Positions 12,401-21,839 are shown, counted from the first letter of the stretch. The stretch: DNA of 64,000 bases from Mytilus trossulus (GCF_036588685.1 NC_086380.1:65856180-65920179), one strand, 5' to 3'. The notes: generated by a model not told the origin, from the letters alone. Numbers and translations: made by a program.

Positions 12401-14398
12401 AATTCAGGAATGTTTCAGGTTTTCATTTTCTATATAGATCATGTAGATTAGACAGTTGGTTTTAAGGTTTGAATGGTTTTACACTAGTAATTTTTTGGGT
12501 CCTTTTATATCTTGTATAGCTTGCTGTTTGGTGTGAGCCAAGGTTCTGTGATGAAGACCGTAATTTGACCCACAAAGGTTTAATTCTACAAATTGATACT
12601 GGGAAACTAAGATTTAACCTCAAACTAATTGCAACAGAAAATGTTTAAGTTCTAATCTATAGCATTATGCCCTTTATATATACACAGAAAAAAAGTCCCA
12701 TAAAATCTCACTTCAGGAAAACTCAAAATTAGCATTTTTAATTTCCTATGGAAATTAACATTGGAAGGGAAAATAAATCTTACAAAAATTAGTCTTTTTT
12801 GGTCAGTTTTTGGTCAGTTTTTGGTTGTTTTTCTTGAAATTTATGTACAGTATGATACTTTGATGGGGTTATCAGTTTGTATTTAACTGAAATATATAAT
12901 CTTCTGCTCATGAAATGTACAAAACCGAAGTATTATTGGTAGTTTTATTTTTTTCATGCATTTTTCATTAAAGAAATTGCAAATTTGAAGCTTTGTAACC
13001 ATTTTGAAAAAATAATGTGAAAATTTGGTAATGTTTATATCTGCATATAACATGTATAATATTATTTCAGCAACTTACTTATCTAAAGAAACTTTAAACC
13101 ACAAAAAGAGGAATACATGCTTAATCATTTTATTAAATTTGAGATTCATTACCTTGACCATGTTGACATGTTGAAAAATTCAATAAATGGTCAATTAATG
13201 AATTACGAAATCTAGATTATAGCTTGATAAAATATATAAAAATACCTTTAGAGTTGATTGTTATACTGTAAAGACCGCTAAAAAATCAAGAATCAATAAA
13301 TTCTGATGAATAGAATCGGTAAAGTTATAATTTAATATCAATTTTTATTGTTTTTTTTGCATTTTTGCAAGAGTTATCTCCCTTTTCAATACAAATCTCC
13401 ATAGGAATTTTAAATGGTGATTTTTTTAGTCTTCCTCAAGTTAGATTTTATGGGACTTTTTTCTTTGTATATTTGGGGTATAATGCTAAAGATTAAAACT
13501 TAAAAATCTTCTGTTGCAATTACTTTCAGGTTAGGGTAAAATTTATCCTAGTTTGACTGGACTAATTGAGAGTTGTCTCATTGGCAATCATGCCACATCT
13601 TCTTACATTGTACATGTATATCTACATGATCTATGACCCCATCAATAGTGAAAGGTTTGGATTTCTGTCTATGCAGTCGCTACTCCAGATATAGTTATGA
13701 CGTCTTGATAGGCTATTTCTCATTTGCACTGGTCACACCACATCTTCCTATATATCTATTACATTTTTGGCTTTGACGCCTTCTCGGATGTAGTAAGATA
13801 TTTTATTATGTCAAAGCAACAAAAATAAAATAGCCTTTCAAGATGTCATATTTGGACTCAGTCATGTTAATAGTCCAAATAATTATGACGTCTTAAAGGC
13901 TATTATATAATTTAGACTATGCACATGATGCAGTTTCTTGAATGTTAATACTTACTTGCTCAAGTTTTTCATATTGTCTTCAAGATCAGGTAAGAACATA
14001 GCTGCATTTCTTTTATTTTTCTGAACAAGTTTAGTCTTAAAATGTATATCCTCATCAAACATGCTAGTGTTTAATATTAAAGATTTCTGTAATTTTTCCA
14101 CCAAAATTCTTTGATCATCAGTCAAGGGTCCAAAAATTTCGAGTTCTTCATTAACAATGCTTAATATATCTAAAGGGGATGGATGGTAGGTTGTATTATA
14201 AAAGATTCCAAGGGATTCGAGACAATTAATGTTCCAACAGGATGTTTTAGTTGGTAGCGAGGACAAATGTTCTCCATGATCTCTGTAACAACTTGAATCT
14301 GTTTCACTGCCGCTGGTGGTGTTACAAGAACTTGACGATTTTGATATGCTTGAAACATCGTGCAACACTTCTTCATGTATTGGGCGAGATGTCATCAT
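3231..14398 (-). CDS. Five-exon gene for an unidentified 385-residue protein
   Basis: Coding exons on the minus strand are 13956-14398, 9239-9400, 6570-6708 (approximate), 4522-4746 and 3231-3419. Their phases run 0, 2, 2, 0, 0, and the summed length of 1158 nt divides by three. Every junction has a canonical AG acceptor and GT donor, mostly gtaagt-like, and no internal stop appears. The start is the ATG pair encoding MMTSRP. The protein has a Ser-rich N terminus (about residues 1-50), then a hydrophilic helical stretch with conserved-looking TDDQRILVEKLQ, then a globular C-terminal half with SSDVVLVP, VTFAEVEM, LGQHGGDLLIHKD and PGMICIGTRVIFTLLK. No signal peptide or membrane segment is seen. 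I do not recognise the family. The spaced acidic motifs (DVV, EVE) followed by a strand-rich segment are loosely like a PD-(D/E)XK nuclease fold, but this is a guess. A second copy of the first exon lies at 21397-21839. Confidence 0.72.
3600..3990 (+). repeat. Interspersed repeat (AACTAGT...GGGGCTAGCTGAAG family), diverged copy
   Basis: Ordered blocks are TTTAACCCAGCTGCATTTTG, a cct-ctagcctttatttgac segment, a tract with ctgaactagttatcactagt, and gtttaggggctagctgaag followed by a tail. The same order appears at 4150-4400, 29810-30075 and 63850-64000. This is a recurrent bivalve-type interspersed repeat. Confidence 0.65.
4150..4400 (+). repeat. Interspersed repeat (GGCGTTCATTATGACTGAAC family)
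   Basis: This copy is clearer than the 3600-3990 one: ggcgttcattatgactgaac, gtttaggggccagctgaagg, a ggaatttctcgctacattga block, then a T-rich tail near 4380. It lies just beyond the fourth exon of the 385-residue gene. Confidence 0.7.
4522..4746 (-). CDS. Exon 4 of the 385-residue gene
   Basis: It begins after acceptor ttgcag and ends at AGG followed by gtaagg; 225 nt, phase 0 to 0. It encodes VEMVQGLQNKRETRSTPAGG, then a Pro-rich linker, then VPPRFLGQHGGDLLIHKD and GRMFRYLPGMICIGTR. The reading frame stays open past the donor to a TAA near 4492, so unspliced reading would end a few residues later. Confidence 0.7.
5170..5290 (+). repeat. Fragment of the TTTAACCC...CTCTAGCC repeat
   Basis: A short piece with tttaacccactgcatttttt and gtcaggagcctctagccttt matches the 5' part of the copies at 3600 and 4150. 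It sits in an intron of the 385-residue gene. Confidence 0.5.
5835..6125 (-). repeat. SINE-like repeat, near-complete copy
   Basis: Read on the minus strand it starts with a gatgtggtatgagtgccaat-type block, passes a block with gagcct, and ends near a cgcgttt-type block (aacgtttaaacccgctgcat on plus). It is the reverse-orientation counterpart of 43522-43830. It lies in an intron. Confidence 0.65.
6570..6708 (-). CDS. Exon 3 of the 385-residue gene
   Basis: It runs from acceptor atttcag to donor gtatgt, about 139 nt, phase 2 to 0. It encodes PGSAKKCSMKIDNVNVKSSS and then DVVLVPMKYRLNAFDKETAS, ending IVTFAE. The antisense open frame on the plus strand is a shadow of this exon. Confidence 0.68.
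6903..7036. repeat. Long hairpin / MITE-like inverted repeat
   Basis: The outer arms ACTGTAATATTTTTTCTGTC and its reverse complement near 7017-7036 flank a second pair built on aacaaatgtggtgcac and gtgcaccacattttttgtt. The central loop includes aataacctgctacgcacatt, which recurs near 10588-10620, so this is part of an interspersed element. Confidence 0.7.
7125..7345 (+). repeat. Interspersed repeat (GTGAGAGGTT family), copy 2
   Basis: It is collinear with 1195-1440: a gatgtgactgtcat block, gtgagaggttaagctagc, accaagtcaggaatatgaca, and an end in cagtatttttgtgattttaa. No coding capacity. Confidence 0.6.
7430..8292 (+). repeat. Element with ~190-bp tandem units
   Basis: It opens with gtcgagccttcgactttatc and a GC-rich ggcggcgtcgtcagcggcgg tract. 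About four diverged units of ~190 bp follow, each with a ttcactctgtggtt block and an accaaacttggacagaagct block. It closes with ttgttgagcctgggagttac and a gaaccctta tail. The open frame at 8216-8497 runs through its end and is not a gene. Confidence 0.65.
8328..8470 (+). repeat. Short interspersed repeat (GTTGGATACCAATGTTTGTG)
   Basis: A diverged repeat-like block with ttggataccaatgtttgtgg and a following accatgaaaccacc segment adjoins the preceding element. I assign it from resemblance to common bivalve repeats, so confidence is modest. Confidence 0.35.
9239..9400 (-). CDS. Exon 2 of the 385-residue gene
   Basis: It runs from acceptor tattacag to donor gtaagt, 162 nt, phase 2 to 2. It encodes DPCLGTVKNFLLKVQLMISC followed by EGSYLYGIRQTGAPEEMVID and a short ILKEFCLMC tail. 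Codon content and clean splice sites support coding; the product is unknown. Confidence 0.7.
9687..9750. repeat. Small inverted repeat
   Basis: Arms of 19 bp (AGATTATCGGGTTTTCTAC and its near-perfect complement) surround a ~26-bp loop. It could form a stem, or be a remnant of a MITE. Confidence 0.6.
9820..9890. repeat. Two to three 32-bp direct repeats with TGACGTCG
   Basis: Units of the form gataac-tctcctct-cattatgacgtcgct are repeated in tandem. Each has a CRE-like TGACGTCG core. The block lies in the first intron of the 385-residue gene. Any enhancer role is speculative. Confidence 0.55.
10619..12160. mobile_element. TIR-like composite element around 1.54 kb
   Basis: The left end TACAGTGGCGGATCTAG and the right end (reverse complement TACAGCAGAGGCAGATTTAG) are imperfect inverted repeats, each followed by a G-rich/GGGCCC tract. 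Inside, a second inverted pair (caggg-ccgtaacta at ~10696 and tagttacggccctgcatg at ~12054) suggests one element nested in another. Small open frames inside (11012-11200, 11242-11478, 11664-11870) are unconvincing as genes. Confidence 0.55.
11599..11704. repeat. Perfect 106-bp palindrome (52-bp arms, 2-bp centre)
   Basis: Arms at 11599-11650 and 11653-11704 are exact reverse complements, with TC at 11651-11652 as spacer. Outside the arms the two sides diverge at once. The perfection implies very recent origin, gene-conversion upkeep, or a sequencing/assembly fold-back. Confidence 0.95.
12390..12600 (-). repeat. SINE-like repeat, interrupted (part 1)
   Basis: The block with cctgtcctaattcaggaatg, tagcttgctgtttggtgtga and gcc-aaggttctgtgatgaag matches the minus-oriented SINE-like family. 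It breaks off at ctacaaattga and resumes near 13562 with agagttgtctcattggca. Confidence 0.65.
12604..13556. mobile_element. TIR element (~950 bp) inserted in a SINE-like repeat
   Basis: Left arm aaactaagatttaacctcaa / actaattgcaacag and right arm (reverse complement aaactaggataaattttacc / agtaattgcaacag) continue inward through matched aaagtcccataaaatct blocks for roughly 150 bp. There is no coding capacity, so it is a non-autonomous MITE-like element. The flanks reconstitute one SINE-like repeat, which dates this insertion later than the SINE-like copy. Confidence 0.75.
13560..13605 (-). repeat. SINE-like repeat, interrupted (part 2)
   Basis: gagagttgtctcattggcaa and gccacatcttcttac are the head of the SINE-like family in minus orientation, completing the copy broken at 12600. 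Confidence 0.6.
13829..13904. repeat. Hairpin of the GACGTC/AATAGCC MITE family
   Basis: Arms aatagcctttcaagatgtca and tgacgtcttaaaggctatt enclose a short centre with tttggac/gtccaaa. Related half-elements occur at ~13693-13718, 21179-21254, 21318-21370 and 42490-42552. It sits exactly at the left edge of the tandem duplication. Confidence 0.7.
13956..14398 (-). CDS. Exon 1 of the 385-residue gene (start codon exon)
   Basis: It encodes residues 1-147 plus two bases: a Ser/Thr-rich leader, then a segment with SPLDILSIVNEELEIFGPLT and DEDIHFKTKLVQ. It ends in AGCAA followed by the donor gtaagt. The ATG follows an AT-rich leader at 14400-14700, which may be the promoter. This is the ancestral-position copy, since it is the one next to the downstream exons. 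Confidence 0.72.
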
Positions 14399-14699
14399 TG
14401 TATTTTCATCTGAGAAGCGAACTGATAGTCAACATGCTCAAGACATTCAATGTTTTCATGCCGCAGGGAAAAACAAGTAAAGGGGAGGGAAACCAAGATT
14501 TAAATGTTCGTTTAGAATAGTAGAAATTATCGAAAGTTTCCAATTCTTTAATAAATGTCAAAATAGAAAGTAAAGTTAAGTAACTTAATTAATAGTTCTT
14601 TAAAGTTGAAGGGTAGAGAATTTCTGGAGTTAGCATTCTTAATATAAGAGGCCGAACATTTCTTCCGTAACACACAAAACAACTTCGATTAAATCATAC

Positions 14700-14733
14700 G
14701 CATTGGGGACATTGGGGACATTGGGGACACCAC
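14700..14733. repeat. 11-bp triplet repeat (CATTGGGGACA)
   Basis: Three tandem units of cattggggaca, present identically in copy 2 at about 22141-22174. Confidence 0.8.
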
Positions 14734-15776
14734 ACCAATTTTCCGACTCATCATTTGTCTTGCCGTGGTAGTTCTTCATGAAAAGGGTTTAAAGACGCCG
14801 CGCTTACGAACAGCAATTTGAAAGTACTTCAACTTGAGGGTAACGATTTCCTGGGTTAGCATTAATAATGGCCCAAAATTGCCCTTGTAACACGGTAAAA
14901 AAAAGTAATTCATTTTAAAATATACCGTGACATTCTACATTGGTGACCCAATCCATTGTCTCGGCAGTTTTTAACTTCAATATGGCTAGGGATTATAGAT
15001 TTTGCTCTTATACAAATATATTGGATAGCACTACAGTGGGAGGGCAAACAATTTCTGGTGTTAGCATTCTCAAAGGCCAAATATTTTGTCCGTAACACAA
15101 AAAAAAAAAGTCGAAATTGATCAAATACACAAATAACCTCTATGCTTCCAACCCATCACTTGATTTACGACTAGGAGTTATAGACTCTGCTCTTATAATT
15201 AGCTATCATAGTAGGATAGTACTACAGCGGGGGTGGGGGTCACAGTTAAGAATTTTCAGAGTAAGCATTTTTGAATGCCCAAAATGTCGTTCGAAACCTG
15301 AACCAGATGATCCGCAAGGCGTAGCTTTATACGACCGCAGAGGTTGAACCCTGAATGGTTGGGACAAGTATGGACACAACATTGAAGCTGGATTTAGCTC
15401 TAAATTTGGATTGTGATTAAATAGTTGACACAGCAAAGGTTTCTGACACAGAATGAATGTGTTCTAATGAACTTAAAATTTTGGTTTTCTCTTACAGCAA
15501 TTCACTATGCTGTTGAATATTAATCCTCTCAAAAAAATGTTTGAAGACATTTTCTTTTTATTTATGAAATTTCAAATGAGAAAATTTAACCCAATTTTTT
15601 TAATCACATCCCCCTTTCCCTTATTCCAAAACTGATCTCAATTAAAATTTCTAATGGAGTTTGCAATAATAACTACTCATTTAAATACATCATAAAATAT
15701 TAAGATGTAAAAAAACTGCTTGTTATCACTGAATGGTAAAGATTATTTTAATTTAATCCTATGGGATTAAAATTAT

Positions 15777-15905
15777 AAATATATATATATATAAATATAA
15801 AGTTATGTGTATGTTACAATGAATGCTGTTTGGTAGTAAAATGTTTTAAATGTATACAAGTTTTTTTTATATTTTTTATATATATATATATAAAAAAAAA
15901 AATTT
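15777..15905. repeat. AT microsatellite and A/T homopolymer tract
   Basis: An (AT)n run near 15778-15795 and a palindromic T-run/(TA)n/A-run near 15865-15908. The copy-2 counterpart at ~23620-23755 differs in run length. Confidence 0.8.
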
Positions 15906-16097
15906 TTTTGTCACAAACATGTTTTTTATTTGTTTATATGACAATAAAGATTATTCTTATTTTGGAATGTATAATAATAATATTTTACAGTCAAAGAATA
16001 AAGTTCTTTCAAAAGTTAAGAATCTAAATACACAGTTAGATTCGGCATATCAAAGAACCCCAATTATTCAATTTTGATGAAATCAAACAAATTTAAT

Positions 16098-16600
16098 TTT
16101 AGACCCTTTGGGCCCCTTATTCCTAAACTGTTGGGACCAAAACTCCCAAAATCAATACCAACCTTCCTTTTATGGTCATAAACCTTGTGTTTGAATTTCA
16201 TAGATTTCTATTTACTTAAACTAAAGTTATGGTGCGAAAACCAAGAAAAATGCTTTTTTGGGTCCCTTTTTGGCCCCTTATTCCTAAACTGTTGGGACCT
16301 AAACTCCCAAAATCAATACCAACCTTCCTTTTGTGGTCATAAACATTGTGTATAAATTTCATTGATTTCTATTTACTTAAACTAAAGTTATTGTGCGAAA
16401 ACCAAGAATAATGCTTATTTGGGCCCTTTTTTGGCCCCTTATTCCTAAAATGTTGAAACCAAAACTCCCAAAATCAATCCCAACCTTTCTTTTGTCGTCA
16501 TAAACCTTGTGTCAATACTTCATAGATTTCTATTAACTTAAACTACAGTCATATTGCGAAAACCAAGAAAATGCTAATTTGGGCCAATTTTTTTTTATAC
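16098..16600 (-). repeat. Three ~165-bp tandem units (CTCCCAAAATCAATACCAAC)
   Basis: Three diverged units each contain cttattcctaaactgttggg, actcccaaaatcaataccaa and gcgaaaaccaagaa. The unit type is interspersed in bivalves. An equal block lies in copy 2 at ~23948-24440. Confidence 0.75.
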
Positions 16601-17204
16601 AAAATTCATCTAATGCTTAAAGTTTGTTTAAATCGTCATCATGATTTTTTTAAAATTATTAATGTTAATTTAAAACCCGTAAATATGAGAGAAAAACTCA
16701 AAACTAAGGTTGGAACTTAGTTATAAGGATATACAACCTTAAAATTTCGTACGAAAAAGTAAAAAAACCCTATCATTTAAAAAAAAAAAAATTGTTGCTC
16801 AAGTAGTTTTCCAAACGCAATTACAGGATGACAAATAATGCATGATAACTTTTTATAAATAGAATTGCAGATCCTGGATGTTAATTTCTTGATCGCTTCA
16901 CACTAGTCAGATACGTTACCGTTATGTTTTATTTTCGTAGCAAACTAATTTTCATATACAAAGTCTTCCTCCAAAATAATGTAACTAAGATGATTTATAT
17001 AGTCATAAATCTTGGTGATAGACTCTAAAAAGTTAGAGACTGGTATACACATTTAACGTTATGACAAACAAGTTATAAAACAATCTAATTTAAATATTGA
17101 TCGCTGGTTTGGTCAAACATATATGCGTAAACAAAATTACTTGAACTATTGGATACCATTCTATTACAGATTCAGTGACAAAAATCTCAATATAAAAACA
17201 GGGA

Positions 17205-17300
17205 TTTCGCTGTATTGAAGATCCATTGGTGGCCTTCGGCTGTTGTCTGCCTCTTTGGTGTGGTTGCTGTCTCTTTGAGACATTCCCCATAACAATTTTC
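17205..17300 (+). repeat. 3' fragment of the GGCCAGCTGAAGG repeat
   Basis: gatttcgctgtattgaagat, ccattggtggccttcggctg and gagacattccccat match the 3' half of copies at 4150, 29810 and 63850. The copy-2 counterpart is at ~25050-25145. Confidence 0.6.
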
Positions 17301-17309
17301 AATTTTATA

Positions 17310-17530
17310 AAAAATACGGTTTTACAAAGGATTTGTATGGCGATATTCTAATCCTTCTCATCATACAAATACAAATTTGTTTTTATTTTTACAAGATGAA
17401 AATATTAAATACGTTGTTCAGATAAGATTAGAGACCTCTTGTCAATGAGTGTTTTATTTTTGTAACCACATATCAGAGATAACTGTTGAACTTATGAATT
17501 ATTTTTCATTCATGCGAGTAAAATAGGTAT
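17310..17530. repeat. Segment shared with the 5' region of the kringle gene
   Basis: Blocks aaaggatttgtatggcga, acgttgttcagataagatta, gagtgttttatttttgtaac and atatcagagataactgttga align in order with 42590-42925, directly upstream of the putative signal-peptide exon. The copy-2 equivalent is at ~25155-25375. It may be an old interspersed repeat or a displaced regulatory segment. Confidence 0.6.
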
Positions 17531-18457
17531 ATGTAATTGCATCAAATATCGATAAACAATAGACAATGATTCAACCATAAGATCTTTCTTATGTTTATGA
17601 ATAAAATTCTTAGTGAGCAATCACCCACAAAAAAAAAAAAGAAACAGACCATTACTGTTAATTCATGTGTTTTATATTCATTGAAAATGTTTGTTAAAAG
17701 CTATTTGGACTTCAGCTTGCTTTATTACTAACGATCAGTACAGAGAAAACTAAAACTTACACATCATGAACCCGAACATGAAATTTATAAATTGAATTAA
17801 CCGACAACTATTTCTGTTCAACTTATCTCTAGTTTTTTGCTTTTATTCTCATTTCAACAGGTCAATGTTTTCTCTTAGTCAATTTTACGGACACGTCTTT
17901 TTAAAATCTATAAATAGAATAAGTTTCTATTTTTATAAACGGTATTTCCTCGGGAAATATGAGAAAATCTAACATCCTAAAATTATTCCTTCATGCGAAA
18001 CTAGTATGTCATAATCATTTCATATAACTATAAGTTAACCAATGACTAAAATACATGTTAAATTGTGTATACATATTTTATACAATGCCATGTGTCATAG
18101 CATATTTATAGTTTAAAAAAATGCATAGATTTGAGCTGTACACTGCGGCATCATTGACACCGCTAGTTACTTATATAATAGACTCACTATACAAAATTGA
18201 GACTGATCTTGTACAGTAAACTTGTCAAAACTATACTTTAACAATGTTTAATTGGTCAAGATTTTAATCTTTATGAGTATGCAGTAGTTGTCTGGTATTT
18301 TCAACTATTATACGTTGAAATTAATATGAATTCGATGATTTAAAATTTGAAGTACGATGTTTCGCTGTTTGTTTAGCATTGACATTCTTTAAATGTATTT
18401 CCGAAACATTGTACAGGGTTTATTTTTAATTATTTTCTACGGTTCTTACAATTGTTT

Positions 18458-18660
18458 CATGAGGGGGGATAGGACCTTTATCGGGACTCCGGGATCGGGT
18501 GTTTTAAAGCTCGGGATTTCGGGATTGATCCTTTTGGGATCCGGGAATTCTTGTTTTCGAATTTCGGGACGTCGGGATTAACTGAATTTAAATTCGGGAT
18601 CTCGGGATTTCGTGTTTTTAAGCCCGGGATTTCGGGATCAGGACCCCTCCTATCCCCTCT
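18458..18660. repeat. Degenerate TCGGGATT tandem tract in a hairpin
   Basis: Many imperfect units of (t)cgggat(t/c) are enclosed by gaggggggataggacc and ggacccctcctatcccc, which form an inverted pair. The counterpart in copy 2 is at ~26303-26512. The open frame across it is an artefact. Confidence 0.8.
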
Positions 18661-20014
18661 CTTTCATGAAATCGAATTTAAAAAAAAGTAATTGATATTA
18701 GAATGCAGGATGGTATTTAAAGTCATAAGAAACCTCAAATTAAAAAAATAATGAATATGTTTTTTGATAACTCAATGGATAGTTTTCATTATAAAACTTA
18801 AGTACATCTACTTTTTTTTGAAGAACATTCTTTAATTTATTTATATTTAAAAGAAGTTTATTTTATTATAATTGCTTCCTTCCAGGATCCAGGAAGCAAC
18901 TCCCCCGACATAATTTCTGTATGCAAAGTGACCTCAGTGTGACCCATCTCGTAAAAATCCGGTGATCACAATACGCATGGATATCTTTAAAATAAACTAT
19001 TATCCTAATTTACATGTTAAACACGTGCTCAATTTCCATGCTTTTTGTTGATTTTTTGTCGATTGTTGACAAACAGGTGACAATCGTGAAACTTCTGCTT
19101 TAAAACACGAACTTTAATTACCTGCCATATTTTCACAACAACACTGACCGATTGAAAAAAAAATGACGATTTTACGAAATTTACACGAAAAAATGATAAA
19201 TTCGTGCACAGAAGACTAAGTTTTTGATGTAAGTATGCATTGGCGCAAGAATTGGAAGAACATTATTTTTCACCGGTCACTCGTATCTTATGACTTTAAT
19301 GTTAAATACGTTGGCATTTCTCTCAGTTAAAGAAAAAACACTATAAATTTGGTGCGAAGATATGTCTGTTTTACCTTCATCAAATAACATTTTCACAGAT
19401 CTTTTGTTTTGTTTTGTTATCTAAGTACCGTTACAAGAACAGCATGCAATGAGGTGGCACTATTGCAAATTAGGTTGCTTATTTGATACATGTACACTAA
19501 AACAATCGGAGACAATTTCATTGGGAAGGCTAGAACAATAATTAACTTTTTCTATTCAAGATGTCGAAATTGAGATTAAATATGGTATTTCCGGTAAAAT
19601 TTGCAGATGTAGAATACACATAACAACCTCAAAACGATGATGAATAAATACATAAATATTGTTGGGGTACATGCTTGCCATCCTTCTTTCATGTCTCATC
19701 TCACAAGGTATACCGTTAAGTACGTCTATGAGAGACGTACTGCAATACAGCGAAACATCAACATGACACATTAGAATACACTCCTTAACAATTGCAAAAG
19801 ATAGATATCCATAAAAAAATAAACCTTTTCACTGTTTAAGATCTGTTTGGGGTATATAGCAGCACCACATAGCATAAATATTTTACCAATTAATGATTCC
19901 TGAACCACTGACCATATTTGTTCTTCTAAAATATAAAAGTCTACTTAATATGTTGAGAAAATCTTGGACTGATGTTTTATAGATTGATGAAGTTAAATGT
20001 TGCTCAAATAAAAA

Positions 20015-20130
20015 GTAAAAACACAAAAATACCGAACTCCGAGGAAAATTCAAAAGGAAAATCCAAAATCAAAAGGCAAAATCAAAAGTCCAAACACATC
20101 AAACGAATGGATAACAACTGTTCACCGAAA
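20015..20130 (+). repeat. A-rich interspersed repeat (AAATCAAAAG...CACATCAAACGAATGG)
   Basis: The same ordered A-rich blocks, including ccgaactccgaggaaaattc and cacatcaaacgaatgg, recur at 27860-27970, 48690-48855, 49900-50080 and 50530-50650. Confidence 0.6.
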
Positions 20131-20155
20131 ATTCACCGAAAATAATGTATTTTCC

Positions 20156-20157
<2 letters not shown>

Positions 20158-20186
<29 letters not shown>

Positions 20187-20187
20187 T
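20158..20187. repeat. AT microsatellite
   Basis: A pure (AT)n run; the copy-2 equivalent near 28005-28027 is shorter, showing slippage since duplication. Confidence 0.9.
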
Positions 20188-21047
20188 TTAAACCGCAAAA
20201 GTTACTTGTATAAATGCAACATGCAGGTACAACTAAAGTCAACTGACCGGAATATTAACCTTTTTATCGGAATAAATTAAAAATGCATGTCCTCACTGTC
20301 GCAGCTTTTTTTGGCACGCTTTATATATCTATTTGACTGTCTTCATTATATTTGAACGTTTGTGTAGTTGAAATAAGATCAAGGGTGAAAATATTGTAAA
20401 TCAAAATAATATAGAAAATGAGAAAATCGTTTATTTTTAGGTCTGATGAGCTATATACTTCTGTTGCCTTTTTCTTGTATTGTAATTTCAAGTAAAAGGA
20501 TTAACAATATGTTGCAATGTTTTTTTTTATTTTAATGTATTCCTAACTATAGTTTCCTCATAGTTATAAATAATAGAGTATGGAGATTTGGTATGTCTGC
20601 CATATAAAACAACTATCCACCGACGTGCAGATGAAGAGGATGTAATCAACTATAGAAACCATTTTGTATAGTCAGCTATAAAAGGCATACCCTAACTTGT
20701 GGAATTGGTGTAACAGTAACAGATCAATATAAGAACAGACTACAAAAATGATTTAAAAGAGGCTTAAACTTATCAGATCAATACAAGTAAAACATCAAAC
20801 AAAAACAAGGAAAATACCAACCCTTCATCCCTAAAAACAAAAAAGTACAGATCTGTGAGTACTCACAGTTACCGACACCTAGTTCAAAGCCAGTTTTATT
20901 TGCTGACTTAATTTAGTATTGTCTTTGTAAACATTTTTGGTTAATATAGTCAACTTTTTTCTTGAGTTCAACCGTTCATGAAGGAACGAGAATTCAAAAC
21001 AACATATAACACATAATATTAAAAAACAATAATTTAATGTATAAAAT

Positions 21048-21156
21048 GAAAAATGAAAAAAACAACGTTTTACCTACCTTCCTACCCTGTTTCAAAACAT
21101 AGGGTCGGAAAAGGGCAAACAAACAATATTTTAATTTAGGCCTAAAGATATATATA
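21048..21156. other. Spacer between the tandem copies
   Basis: About 110 bp, A-rich, present once and ending in a short AT run next to the left edge of copy 2. It includes an imperfect hairpin (accctgtttcaaaacatagggt). No gene. Confidence 0.6.
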
Positions 21157-21178
21157 TATGTCAAAGCAACAAAAATAA

Positions 21179-21370
21179 AATAGCCTTTCAAGATGTCATA
21201 TTTGGACTAATAGTCCTAATAATTACATGAATTATGACGTCTTGAAATGCTATTATATTTTTTGCTTTGATACCCGACAGCGTGGCTGTTACTACAGTTA
21301 GGCGTCAAAGCAAAAAAATATAATAGCCTTTCAAGACGTCATAATTATTTGGATTATTAATTTGGACTAT
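21179..21370. repeat. Cluster of GACGTC/AATAGCC hairpins at the duplication edge
   Basis: Two successive hairpins of the family seen at 13829: aatagcctttcaagatgtca ... gacgtcttgaaatgctatt, then ttttttgctttga...ggcgtcaaagcaaaaaaa, followed by another aatagcctttcaagacgtca arm. Copy 1 lacks the middle part. Confidence 0.7.
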
Positions 21371-21396
21371 GCAGTTGCTTGAATTTTAATACTTAC

Positions 21397-21839
21397 TTGC
21401 TTAAGTTTTTCATATTCTCTTCAAGATCAGGCAAGAACATAGCTGCATTTCTTTTCTTTTTCTGAACAAGTTTAGTCTTAAAATGTATATCCTCATCGAA
21501 CATGCTAGTGTTTAATATTAAAGATTTCTGTAATTTGTCCACCAAAATTCTTTGATCATCAGTCAAGGGTCCAAAAATTTCTAATTCTTCATTAACAATG
21601 TTTAAGATATCTAAAGGGGATGGGTGGTATGATGTATTATAAAAGATTCCAAGGGATTCGAGACAATTAATGTTCCAACAGGATGTTTTAGTTGGTAGCG
21701 AGGACAAATGTTCTCCATGATCTCTGTAACAACTTGAATGTGTTTCACTGCCGCTGGTGGTGTTACAAGAACTTGACGATTTTGATATGCTTGAAACATC
21801 GTGCAACACTTCTTCATGTATTGGGCGAGATGTCATCAT
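21397..21839 (-). CDS. Duplicated first exon of the 385-residue gene
   Basis: An intact 443-nt copy of exon 1 with start codon and gtaagt donor. It differs from the 13956-14398 copy at about six residues (for example SSCY preceded by H instead of D, NTSYH for NTTYH, VDKLQ for VEKLQ) with no stop or frameshift. No copy of the downstream exons lies between it and the original exon, so it could be used only as an alternative first exon splicing over copy 1, or be a non-functional exon. Retention of the frame and donor is what a recent duplicate would show even without selection. Confidence 0.55.

Larger units (their letters stand above)
13807..21047. repeat. Copy 1 of a >7-kb direct tandem duplication
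   Basis: From a shared TATGTCAAAGCAAC left edge to a shared AATTTAATGTATAAAAT right edge, this segment matches 21157-28886. From about 14206 rightwards I see only scattered single-base differences and microsatellite length changes. In 13807-14205 differences are many times denser. The segment contains exon 1 of the 385-residue gene, repeats and no other convincing exon. Confidence 0.95.

Noticed and set aside
14170-14520. Open frames overlapping exon 1 on both strands (and the same at 21611-21961)
   Set aside because: Shadows of the MMTSRP exon in other frames; the splice-consistent frame is the 148-codon one.
15117-15436. Opposed 76-codon frames, repeated at 22962-23281
   Set aside because: Identical in both tandem copies, which is expected from recent duplication alone; no splice phase partner or recognisable motif.
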